Assembly: GCF_025175675.1 (NCBI RefSeq)
Contig: NZ_JANIOA010000022.1
Coordinates: 1-64,000 of the forward strand
From: Sedimenticola hydrogenitrophicus
Lineage (GTDB): Bacteria > Pseudomonadota > Gammaproteobacteria > Chromatiales > Chromatiaceae
Reading direction: 5' to 3'
DNA: 64,000 nucleotides
A model generated the notes under the pieces. It saw only the letters and a program-made list of their open reading frames with translations. It was not told the DNA's origin and did not search any database. Positions 1 to 7,413 of this stretch are shown piece after piece; the first letter of the stretch is position 1; each line of letters opens with the position of its first letter. A program made the position numbers and the translations under genes.

Positions 1-80
1 TCGATTCCAGGGATGGACTTATGCCGCGCAGGGAGTTGTGTACCGGAGGGGCACGTTATAGGGCGCCCGCCCCTATCCGA

Positions 81-213
81 ACCACGGATCCACACCGATG
101 GACACAGATAGGTTAACCCTCCAGCCGGGCACAGGCATGCCCCGTGGTACGGCCAACCGTCTGTAGCGGAACTTCCCTATCCAAAATCCGTGTGTATCCC
201 TGCCCTTTCGTGG
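81..213 (+). repeat. Dispersed CCACGGAT element, copy 1
   Basis: Begins ACCACGGATCCACACCGATG and ends with the near-inverted CGTGG side. Related copies lie at 10468-10601, 30997-31124 and 31229-31359. The rest of 1-350 is non-coding and holds a second palindrome around 228-285 (GGGCGCCCCGTGGGCGCC, then GCGGGCACGGCCCGC). No gene is seen before 351. Confidence 0.75.
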
Positions 214-350
214 AACTTCCCCAGCCACAGGGCGCCCCGTGGGCGCCGGCGGCGGGCACGGCCCGCCCTATGGATCGACCTCTCTGGCGCGGCATTTTCT
301 GCCCGACTACGCTTAACTGCTGCAAATTGATCGTCTAATCCGTAGAATCG

Positions 351-1052
351 GTGTCTCGGATGGTTCAGCATATGGTTCACATGCACGGCAGAGACACGAA
401 AAAACCGCAATGTCCCGTTGGCGAACGCCGCTGTGAACACATTGACGCGCTGAACGCCTTGCGCCGCGAGCTGGAGGAGCTTGCGGAGCTGGTGCTTACC
501 GATCCGCTGACCCGGCTGTTCAACTACCGCCATTTTTCCCAGGCCCTGGAACAGGAGCGGGAGCGTACCCATCGCAACGGTCAACCCACGGCGCTGATCA
601 TGCTCGATCTGGATCGGTTCAAGGAGGTCAATGATGTGTGGGGCCATGAAGTGGGGAACCAGGTGCTGCGTCATGTGGCGGAACAGATGCTCACCCTGCT
701 GCGCAAGATCGATATCCCGTGTCGCTACGGCGGCGAGGAGTTCGCGCTGATTCTGCCCGGGACGCCGCTGCCCCGGGCAATCAATGCCGCCGAGCGGCTG
801 CGCGCGGCAATTGAGGCCTCCCCGGTGATGGTGGAGGGGAAACCCCTGTTCGTTACCGCCAGCATGGGGGTGAGCGTCTTCCAGCGGAACAGCCATTTTT
901 CCGCCGAGGCCTTTGTTAAACAAGTGGATTGCCTGTTGTACGAGGCCAAGGCCCGGGGGCGCAACCGGGTCGCCCATCCCGACCTGGAGAGTATGAAACC
1001 CAAGGGGCAGGTGGGTATCGAGGAGAAGGCCGCACTCTACGGGGTGGATTAA
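351..1052 (+). CDS. Diguanylate cyclase (GGDEF domain protein)
   Basis: A 233-aa soluble protein that should make cyclic di-GMP from two GTP. The catalytic signature is GGEEF at residues 127-131. An RxxD inhibitory I-site (RKID, residues 118-121) lies exactly five residues before it, so product inhibition is expected. The N-terminal ~45 residues carry two cysteines (C21, C28) and a short helix, with no recognised sensor domain and no membrane segment. The open frame starts at a GTG; an ATG at 360 is an equally possible start. The stop codon abuts a 159-bp MITE-like element. Input signal unknown. Confidence 0.9.
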   Translation: MSRMVQHMVHMHGRDTKKPQCPVGERRCEHIDALNALRRELEELAELVLTDPLTRLFNYRHFSQALEQERERTHRNGQPTALIMLDLDRFKEVNDVWGHEVGNQVLRHVAEQMLTLLRKIDIPCRYGGEEFALILPGTPLPRAINAAERLRAAIEASPVMVEGKPLFVTASMGVSVFQRNSHFSAEAFVKQVDCLLYEAKARGRNRVAHPDLESMKPKGQVGIEEKAALYGVD

Positions 1053-1211
1053 GGACCCGCGCAAGAATAAGTTCCTGTATTCGGTCGCCCCTGGACCCCG
1101 CTGGCGGCGTTACGCTTTTTGGCAAGGGAGCGGCCATTGCCTGCAAAGCGTGCCTTGCCAGCGTGGCCCAGGAACGCCCTCGGTACTACGGAATTATTCT
1201 TGCGCGGGTCC
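1053..1211. mobile_element. MITE-like element, family A copy 1 (159 bp)
   Basis: The ends are a perfect 18-bp inverted repeat: GGACCCGCGCAAGAATAA at 1053-1070 and its complement at 1194-1211. There is no coding capacity. It starts at the base after the stop codon of the diguanylate cyclase and ends just before the ribosome binding site of the next gene. Copies of the family are at 35843-36001 (also 159 bp) and 40241-40471 (inverted, with an insert). A non-autonomous element is inferred; no transposase is in the window. Confidence 0.8.
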
Positions 1212-1228
1212 TAAGCGGAGGGGTTCAA

Positions 1229-1705
1229 ATGAAGGGACGAATTATCTGCATACTGGCACTCCTGTGGGGTGCGGTCGGGCTGCATCCGGCCCAGGCGGCG
1301 GTGTACCGCTGGGTCGACGCGGACGGCCGCACCCAGTTCGGTGACCGCCCCCCGCCGGACCGGCCCGCGGAGGAGCTGCAGCTCAGGCAGCCGCCGGCTC
1401 CCGGCCGGGATGCCGCGCCGGTGACCGAAGAGCAGCGCCGGGAGCTGCGCCAGAAGATGCTCGACGCCTACCGGGATGAGCGCGAGGAGAAGCGTCGGGC
1501 ACGGGAAAAACGGGCCGCCGAGGAGGCCCGGCGCAAGCTGGCCTGCGCCGAGGCGAAGAACCGGGTACGGGAGTACGAGTCCGCTTCCGGCCTCTATCAG
1601 CTGCAGCCGGATGGAACGCGCCGCTACCTCTCGGACGCCGAGTTCCGCGTCTCCCTGCAGAAGACGCGGGACGAGGTGAAGCGGCTGTGCCGCCAGGGCG
1701 GCTGA
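1229..1705 (+). CDS. DUF4124 domain envelope protein
   Basis: A 158-aa protein with a signal peptide (residues 1-23, cleavage likely after AQA) followed at once by the DUF4124 pattern VYRWVDADGRTQFGDRPP. The middle and C-terminal part is rich in Arg, Glu and Ala and looks like a charged helix. DUF4124 proteins are common, poorly understood periplasmic or envelope proteins of gammaproteobacteria. The ATG at 1229 is chosen because GCGGAGGGG precedes it and the signal peptide starts there; the frame stays open further upstream through the MITE-like element. A second, longer DUF4124 protein is at 44956-45957. Function unknown. Confidence 0.85.
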   Translation: MKGRIICILALLWGAVGLHPAQAAVYRWVDADGRTQFGDRPPPDRPAEELQLRQPPAPGRDAAPVTEEQRRELRQKMLDAYRDEREEKRRAREKRAAEEARRKLACAEAKNRVREYESASGLYQLQPDGTRRYLSDAEFRVSLQKTRDEVKRLCRQGG

Positions 1706-1715
1706 GTTGCCTGTC

Positions 1716-1744
1716 GGCCCGTGCCGGGCCGGCCAGATTTTTTC
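1716..1744 (+). terminator. Possible Rho-independent terminator
   Basis: GGCCC-GTGCC-GGGCC hairpin, then GGCCAGA and a run of six T, just after the DUF4124 gene. The stem is short and the T-run starts several bases after it, so this is tentative. Confidence 0.4.
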
Positions 1745-1826
1745 CTGATTCCCTACATCATCGCTCTATATCATCCGGGCCGATCGGTTATCATACGCCC
1801 ATCTTTCCGCCGCCATGTAGCCTACC

Positions 1827-3704
1827 ATGAAACACAAGATACACATCGTGCCCCAGGACTATGGGATCCACCGCTGGGGGGACGGATTCTTCGGCATCAA
1901 CGAGCAGGGGCACGTGGTCGCGCGGCCGATCCGCGAGGGCGATGTGGAGATCGATCTCTACCGCCTGGCCCATGAGGTGAAGAAGACGGGACTGTCGTGG
2001 CCAGTACTGGTGCGCTTTACCGATATTCTGCATGAGCGGGTGTCGGCCCTGTGCGGCTCGTTCGGCAGCGCCATGGAGGAGTTCGATTTTACCGGGCGCT
2101 ACATGGCCATCTACCCGATCAAGGTGAACCAGCAGCGCAGCGTGGTGGAAGAGCTGCTGGCCAAGGAGCTGGGGAGTGTCGGCCTGGAGGCGGGCAGCAA
2201 GCCGGAGCTGTCGGCGGTGCTGGCGCATGCCCCGCAGGGCGGGGTGATCGTGTGTAACGGCTACAAGGACAGCGAGTATATCCGCCTCGCCCTGATCGGG
2301 CTGAAGCTGGGGCACCGGGTCTATATCGTGATCGAGAAACTCTCCGAGCTGGAGCTGGTGCTGGCGGCGGCCGATGAGCTGGGCGTGGCACCGCTGTTGG
2401 GCGTGCGGGTGCGGCTCTCCTCGTCCGGTACCGGTTACTGGCAGGACTCGGGCGGGCAGAAATCGAAATTCGGCCTCACTGCCATGCAGGTACTGAAGCT
2501 GGTCAAGCGGCTCGACTCGGTCGGCAAGTTGGACCGGCTGCAGCTGCTGCACTCCCATATTGGCTCGCAGATTCCCAACCTGCGGGACATCCGGCGCGGC
2601 ATGGGCGAGGTGGCGCGCTTCTTCGGTGAACTGCACCGGCTGGGTGCCGCGATCAAGGTGGTCGATGTGGGCGGCGGACTGGGTGTCGATTACGAGGGCA
2701 CCAGTTCGCGCCACGACTGCTCGATGAATTACAGCATGGAGAGTTATGCGCGCGAGGTGGTTAAGGCGATTGCCCGCATCTGCAACGAGCAGGAGCTGCC
2801 CCATCCCACGATCTTCAGCGAATCCGGGCGCGCCATGACCGCCCATCACGCCATGCTGATGGTGAATGTGATCGACAGCGATCCGGCCCCGGAGACCCTG
2901 ACGCGGATTCAGCTGCCGGAGGATGCCCCGGAGGTGCTCTGTTCCCTGGCCGAACTGGTGGGGCTGGATGACTATTCGGTCACCGAACTCTACCAGGAGG
3001 CGCGTCACGGCCTGGAAGAGGCCCACGACATGTTCGAGCGCGGGGTGCTGAATCTGGAGCAGCGGGCCCTGGCGGAAGGGATATTCAACACCATCTGCAG
3101 CCAGCTGATGCCCCGCCTGAGCAGCAGTTCGCGGCGTCACCGCGAGCTGCTGGATCAGCTGCGCGAGCAGCTCTCCGACCGGCTGTTCTGCAACTTCTCT
3201 CTGTTCCAGTCGCTGCCGGACGTCTGGGCCATCGACCAGGTGTTCCCGGTGATGCCGCTGCACCGCCTGAACGAGGAGCCGAAGCGCAGCGCCGTGCTGC
3301 ATGACCTGACCTGCGACTCGGACGGCTGCATCGAGAACTATGTCGACCAGGATGGTGTGGAGAGTACCCTGCCGGTGCATCACCTGATTCCCAGCGAGCC
3401 CTACCTGCTGGGGATCTTCCTGGTCGGTGCCTACCAGGAGATCCTCGGCGACATGCACAATCTGTTCGGCGATACCGATGCGGTCAACCTGGAGCTGGAT
3501 GAAAAGGGCGGCTACCGTCTTACCCAACCGGAGCGCGGTGATTCCGTGGATGAGCTGCTGCGTTATGTCCACTTCTCCCCCGAGGTGATGCTGGAGAAGT
3601 ACCGGGAGAAGATGGCCGTGGTGGGACTGGGCGGGGAGGAGAGCGAGTCCCTGTTCAGCGAACTGGAGGCGGGTCTGCACGGCTATACCTACTTCGAGGA
3701 GTAG
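1827..3704 (+). CDS. speA: Biosynthetic arginine decarboxylase
   Basis: A 625-aa PLP enzyme converting arginine to agmatine and CO2, the first step of the agmatine route to putrescine. It opens with the family-typical DYGIHRWGDGFF. The PLP lysine is K99 in YPIKVNQ. The second active-site segment TCDSDGC carries the conserved cysteine C496. Length is close to the usual 630-660 residues. The start is the ATG at 1827; upstream DNA lacks a strong Shine-Dalgarno. It stands alone on the plus strand between a DUF4124 gene and a palindromic repeat. No agmatinase or agmatine deiminase is in the window. Confidence 0.97.
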   Translation: MKHKIHIVPQDYGIHRWGDGFFGINEQGHVVARPIREGDVEIDLYRLAHEVKKTGLSWPVLVRFTDILHERVSALCGSFGSAMEEFDFTGRYMAIYPIKVNQQRSVVEELLAKELGSVGLEAGSKPELSAVLAHAPQGGVIVCNGYKDSEYIRLALIGLKLGHRVYIVIEKLSELELVLAAADELGVAPLLGVRVRLSSSGTGYWQDSGGQKSKFGLTAMQVLKLVKRLDSVGKLDRLQLLHSHIGSQIPNLRDIRRGMGEVARFFGELHRLGAAIKVVDVGGGLGVDYEGTSSRHDCSMNYSMESYAREVVKAIARICNEQELPHPTIFSESGRAMTAHHAMLMVNVIDSDPAPETLTRIQLPEDAPEVLCSLAELVGLDDYSVTELYQEARHGLEEAHDMFERGVLNLEQRALAEGIFNTICSQLMPRLSSSSRRHRELLDQLREQLSDRLFCNFSLFQSLPDVWAIDQVFPVMPLHRLNEEPKRSAVLHDLTCDSDGCIENYVDQDGVESTLPVHHLIPSEPYLLGIFLVGAYQEILGDMHNLFGDTDAVNLELDEKGGYRLTQPERGDSVDELLRYVHFSPEVMLEKYREKMAVVGLGGEESESLFSELEAGLHGYTYFEE

Positions 3705-3723
3705 TCCCCCGCTGCGTGGTGAA

Positions 3724-3793
3724 GGGGTCGGAGTCAAGTCGCTCGGACCAGGAGGAAATTCCCGCCGCTGGTGCGCGACTTGACTCCGACCCC
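3724..3793. repeat. GGGGTCGGAGTCAA palindrome, copy 1
   Basis: GGGGTCGGAGTCAAGTCGC at the left is matched by its reverse complement at the right, separated by about 32 bp. It lies between the convergent ends of speA and the GGDEF-EAL gene. A second full copy is at 36667-36737, with partial arms at 36631-36650 and 63322-63334. The arrangement resembles REP/BIME sequences. Confidence 0.7.
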
Positions 3794-3816
3794 TGTGTGA
3801 CCTGTGTGTTAAACCC

Positions 3817-6465
3817 TTATTTGGCGGGGGCCTTGTCGGCGTCCTGGGGCCGGCTCGGTTGCCGCCTCTCCTGGGTGGCGCTGGTGTGCCAGAAACCCTG
3901 ACGGATCATTTCCGAGATCTCGTCGGCGGAGATCGGCTTGCTGTAGAGGAAGCCCTGCATCTCGTCGCAGTTCTCCTTGCGCAGAAACTGCATCTGCTCC
4001 TCGCTCTCCACCCCTTCGGCCAGCACCCGCAGGTTGAGGCTGTGGGCCATGGCGATGATCGCCCGGCAGATAGCGGTGTCGTTGCTGTTGCCCGGCAGGT
4101 CGCGTACGAATGACTGATCGATCTTCAGCATATCGATCGGCAGCCGTTTCAGGTAGCTGAGTGACGAGTAGCCGGTGCCGAAGTCATCCACCGCCACCGC
4201 CACTCCGACATGGGCGAGCCTGGTCAGTACCTCCTCCATGAATTCGGCATTCTCCATCAGGCTGGTCTCGGTAATCTCCAGTTCAATGCTGTTGCCGCTG
4301 CCCCGGCAGCGTTCGGTAATCGCCTTGACCCGGTCAAAGAACTCCTGGTGTTTCAACTGCACGGTCGAAACATTGACGGCAATGCGCAGTCCGCCGATCC
4401 CCTGTTTCCCCCACTGGATCGCCTGTTGGGTGGCGAGGTTCAGCACCTGTTCGCCGAGCGGGTGAATCAGGCCGGTGGTCTCTGCCACCCGGATGAAGGT
4501 GCCGGGTGAGATCACCCCCAGCGTCGGGTCGTTCCAGCGGGCCAACCCCTCAAGTCCGATGATGGCGCCGGTGTGCAGGTCAAACTGGGGCTGATACAGC
4601 AGTTTGATGGCGTTGTTCTCGATCGCATGCCGGAGTGCCGTCTCCACCTCAAGGTTCCAGCGAAAGGGTTCGCTCATGTTGGAGTCGAACAGCTGGTAGC
4701 TGTTGCCTCCCTGCTCCTTGGCACGGTACATGGCGGTGTCGGCGAATCTGATCAGGTCATCCACGCTGCTGCCGTTGTCCGGGAACAGGGCGATACCGAT
4801 ACTGGGGGTGAGGTAGAGCTCATGCTTGTCCAGCCGGATCGGGGCCTTGAACACATGCAGGAGTTTCTCGGCTACCAGCACAGCGTCGAATTCCTCGTTG
4901 ATATCCTGCAGGATGATGGTGAACTCATCGCCACCCAGGCGCGCCAGGGTGTCGGTCTGGCGGACACACTCCTGCATGCGTTGGGCGGCCAGGGCCAGCG
5001 CCTTGTCACCGGTGGAGTGTCCCAGGGTATCGTTGATGTTCTTGAAACGATCCAGGTCGACGAACAGCAGCGCGAGCAGCCGGTTGTTGCGCCCGGCATA
5101 TTTCAGCGCCTGGTCGAGCCGGTCGTTGAACAGCTGGCGGTTGGGCAACTGGGTCAGGATGTCGTAATAGGCCAGCCGATGTATCCGGTCCATCACCTGC
5201 TGCTGGCGGGCGACATTGGAGTAGATGCCGATATAGCAGCCGGGCCTGCCCTCCTCATTGTCCAGGGCGACGATGTGCAGCCATTCGGGCAGAATGGTAC
5301 CGCGTTTGTCACGGTTCCAGATCTCCCCGGTCCACTCGCCCTTCTGATTGATCTGGTTCCACATGTCGGTGAAGAAGCGGCTGTCGTGATAACCGGATTC
5401 GATTAGGCTGATGGGGCGGCCGCGCAGCTCCTCCATGGCATAACCGGTGTTGTGGATGAAGGCCGGATTGGCGGAGACAATGCGCGCGTTGCGGTCGGTT
5501 ACCACGATGGCATCGGGGGAGTGGCGGATGATCTTGGCGGCCAGTTTCAGCTTATTCTGATTGAGCTGGCGTTCATCCAGGATCACCTTGCCGATCAGTC
5601 CGGTGGCGCAGACCGTGCCGAAGTAGAGCTGCAGAAAGATCACCGTGAAGCGGTCGTCGCCCATGGCAAACGGACCCTGTCCCAGGGTGGTGCCGATGAG
5701 GGCGGCCACGGCCACGAACAGCATCAGCAGGCTGGTGTCGCGCAGGTCGAAGCGCAGCACGCACCAGACCAACAACGGTGCCAGCAGAAAGGTGATGGGA
5801 TAACGTTGCAGGTGGGTCGGGATATAGCCGCCGAACAGCAGCCAGCAGGCCAGTATGGCGGCAACAACCAGGAGCAGCCACTCGCCGACAGATCGCTGCC
5901 GGCCCGCCGCGCGCGGGACCCGCCAAGTCATCAGCAGCGGTGTCAGGAGCAGGATCCCGACCGAGTCGCCCACCCACCAGACGCCGATGGAGCCGGGGAG
6001 GAGGGCCGTGGGGAGGGTGCCGGCGTTCCACAGCATGAGATTGCCGATCAGGGCGCTGAACAGCGGGGCTATGGCCACGCAGAAGAGCAGGAAACGGGCA
6101 AAGTGCGCCGGTCTGATGAGCATCTTGCGGCTATCGGAGAAGCGGCTCATCAGCCAGTAGCCACTGGCCGCTTCCAGCAGGATGCCGAGCGACATCCCGC
6201 TGCTCGCCAGCCAACCCTGGCCATCCAGCAGGGTGGTGGCCAGGGCGCCGAGCAGGATCCCGGGGAGCACGCCATAACCATGGATGAGCAGGCCGCCGAG
6301 GGCGATGCCCGCGGCAAACCAGATCGGTGAGACGTTGCCCTCCAGCGAGGTGAACAGCAGGCTGATCCGTGCTGTGGCGAAATAGAGCAGGCCGTAGACC
6401 AGCCAGGGCGGGAGGCGGAGGTTGTGGCGCACTTCCTGGTTCTTGCTGTCGGCGATCCGTTGCAT
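3817..6465 (-). CDS. MASE1-PAS-GGDEF-EAL c-di-GMP turnover protein
   Basis: An 882-aa inner-membrane signalling protein. Residues ~15-300 form a multi-helix MASE1 sensor, followed by a PAS domain (~320-430; HSPDAIVVTD...NPAF), GGDEF (motif at 511-515, with an RQTD I-site just before) and EAL. The EAL signature reads EGL (639-641, in LEGLARW). The other phosphodiesterase motifs are present: NVS, ITETSLMEN, DDFGTGYSSL, KIDQSFV and AEGVE. Both activities are therefore plausible. The ATG at 6465 is preferred: it lies 20 bp after the upstream gene's stop, whereas the longer frame would overlap that gene. Probably co-transcribed with the dehalogenase-like gene upstream. Confidence 0.93.
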   Translation of the reverse strand: MQRIADSKNQEVRHNLRLPPWLVYGLLYFATARISLLFTSLEGNVSPIWFAAGIALGGLLIHGYGVLPGILLGALATTLLDGQGWLASSGMSLGILLEAASGYWLMSRFSDSRKMLIRPAHFARFLLFCVAIAPLFSALIGNLMLWNAGTLPTALLPGSIGVWWVGDSVGILLLTPLLMTWRVPRAAGRQRSVGEWLLLVVAAILACWLLFGGYIPTHLQRYPITFLLAPLLVWCVLRFDLRDTSLLMLFVAVAALIGTTLGQGPFAMGDDRFTVIFLQLYFGTVCATGLIGKVILDERQLNQNKLKLAAKIIRHSPDAIVVTDRNARIVSANPAFIHNTGYAMEELRGRPISLIESGYHDSRFFTDMWNQINQKGEWTGEIWNRDKRGTILPEWLHIVALDNEEGRPGCYIGIYSNVARQQQVMDRIHRLAYYDILTQLPNRQLFNDRLDQALKYAGRNNRLLALLFVDLDRFKNINDTLGHSTGDKALALAAQRMQECVRQTDTLARLGGDEFTIILQDINEEFDAVLVAEKLLHVFKAPIRLDKHELYLTPSIGIALFPDNGSSVDDLIRFADTAMYRAKEQGGNSYQLFDSNMSEPFRWNLEVETALRHAIENNAIKLLYQPQFDLHTGAIIGLEGLARWNDPTLGVISPGTFIRVAETTGLIHPLGEQVLNLATQQAIQWGKQGIGGLRIAVNVSTVQLKHQEFFDRVKAITERCRGSGNSIELEITETSLMENAEFMEEVLTRLAHVGVAVAVDDFGTGYSSLSYLKRLPIDMLKIDQSFVRDLPGNSNDTAICRAIIAMAHSLNLRVLAEGVESEEQMQFLRKENCDEMQGFLYSKPISADEISEMIRQGFWHTSATQERRQPSRPQDADKAPAK

Positions 6466-6485
6466 GCCGGGGGTCCTGGTTATGG

Positions 6486-7157
6486 TTACTCGCTGAACGC
6501 CTGCTGCAGTTCGCTCAGCGAGGCGAAGGTCAGGTCCGGCCGCCTGTCCCATGGGTCGAAATGATTGGCGTCGCTGCGCCTGATCCAGGCCGTGCGCATG
6601 CCGATCGCCTTCCCGCCCAGCAGATCGAACGGGTTGCTGGAGACCAGGCAGCAGCCGTCGGCTGTAGCGCCGCTCCGGGTCAGGAAATGGCGGTAAACCG
6701 CCGGGTCGGGTTTGAAGGTACGGATCTCATGCACGCTGACAATATCGACAAAGGCATGACGGATGCCGGCCGTTTCAAGCAGCGCCTCCAGGTCATCCGG
6801 CAGGCCATTGGAGAAGGCGTAGAGGCGATGGCCGGCGGATTTGAGCTGCTGCAGGGCCGTGGGGACGTCCACAAACGCCGGCAGGCGCCGGTATTCGTCC
6901 AGTAATGCCTGTGCCGCCGTGTCGCTGATCGGCAGATTCAACTGGGCCGAGGTGAACTCGAGCGCCTGCCGGGTGCAGACGGAAAAATCCACATAATCCC
7001 GCATCAAGCCGCGGCGAAACGAGTATTCCAGCTGTTTGTCGCGCCAGCGGCTGGAAAACAGCGTGGCCTGATCGCCCACCATGGTGGCCAGGCTGCGGGT
7101 GACGCCGGCGGTGTCGATCAAGGTTCCGTAAATATCGAAGGCAAAGGTCTGTGGCAT
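6486..7157 (-). CDS. HAD-family hydrolase, type II haloacid dehalogenase-like
   Basis: A 223-aa HAD-superfamily hydrolase. The nucleophile is D8 in AFDIYGTL. Features of L-2-haloacid dehalogenases are visible: the WRDKQLEYSFRR segment with the substrate-carboxylate arginine, FSNG, the lysine in FKPDP, and SSNPFDLLGG. Family knowledge supports hydrolysis of 2-haloacids, but many such genes in non-dehalogenating bacteria have unknown substrates. The ATG at 7157 follows AAGGAGACCGC, a good ribosome binding site, so the longer in-frame extension is rejected. It is the first gene of a two-gene unit with the MASE1-GGDEF-EAL gene. Confidence 0.85.
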   Translation of the reverse strand: MPQTFAFDIYGTLIDTAGVTRSLATMVGDQATLFSSRWRDKQLEYSFRRGLMRDYVDFSVCTRQALEFTSAQLNLPISDTAAQALLDEYRRLPAFVDVPTALQQLKSAGHRLYAFSNGLPDDLEALLETAGIRHAFVDIVSVHEIRTFKPDPAVYRHFLTRSGATADGCCLVSSNPFDLLGGKAIGMRTAWIRRSDANHFDPWDRRPDLTFASLSELQQAFSE

Positions 7158-7413
7158 GCGGTCTCCTTGTCCACCCTCAGCTCTATTTAACACACGGCCG
7201 ATGTGGATAAAAGTGTTTATTTTCAGCGATTGATCCGCCACTTTCCGGCGTTGGGCGGGTAACTTCCAGTATGAACCAAGTATAGGGTGTGGCCTCTCCG
7301 GCAGCGTTTTTTCCGTGCCATGGGGTGGCGGATCGGGGCTTCGGCTATCGGGGCGGGGGCCTGATGGGGTATCCTGCCCCTTCGGTACACCTGCCCGAAA
7401 TGAAAGAGCGAAA

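Noticed and set aside
1791-3737. Long minus-strand open frame opposite speA
   Set aside because: His/Gln/Leu-rich antisense shadow of a well-recognised gene in GC-rich DNA; no family motif.
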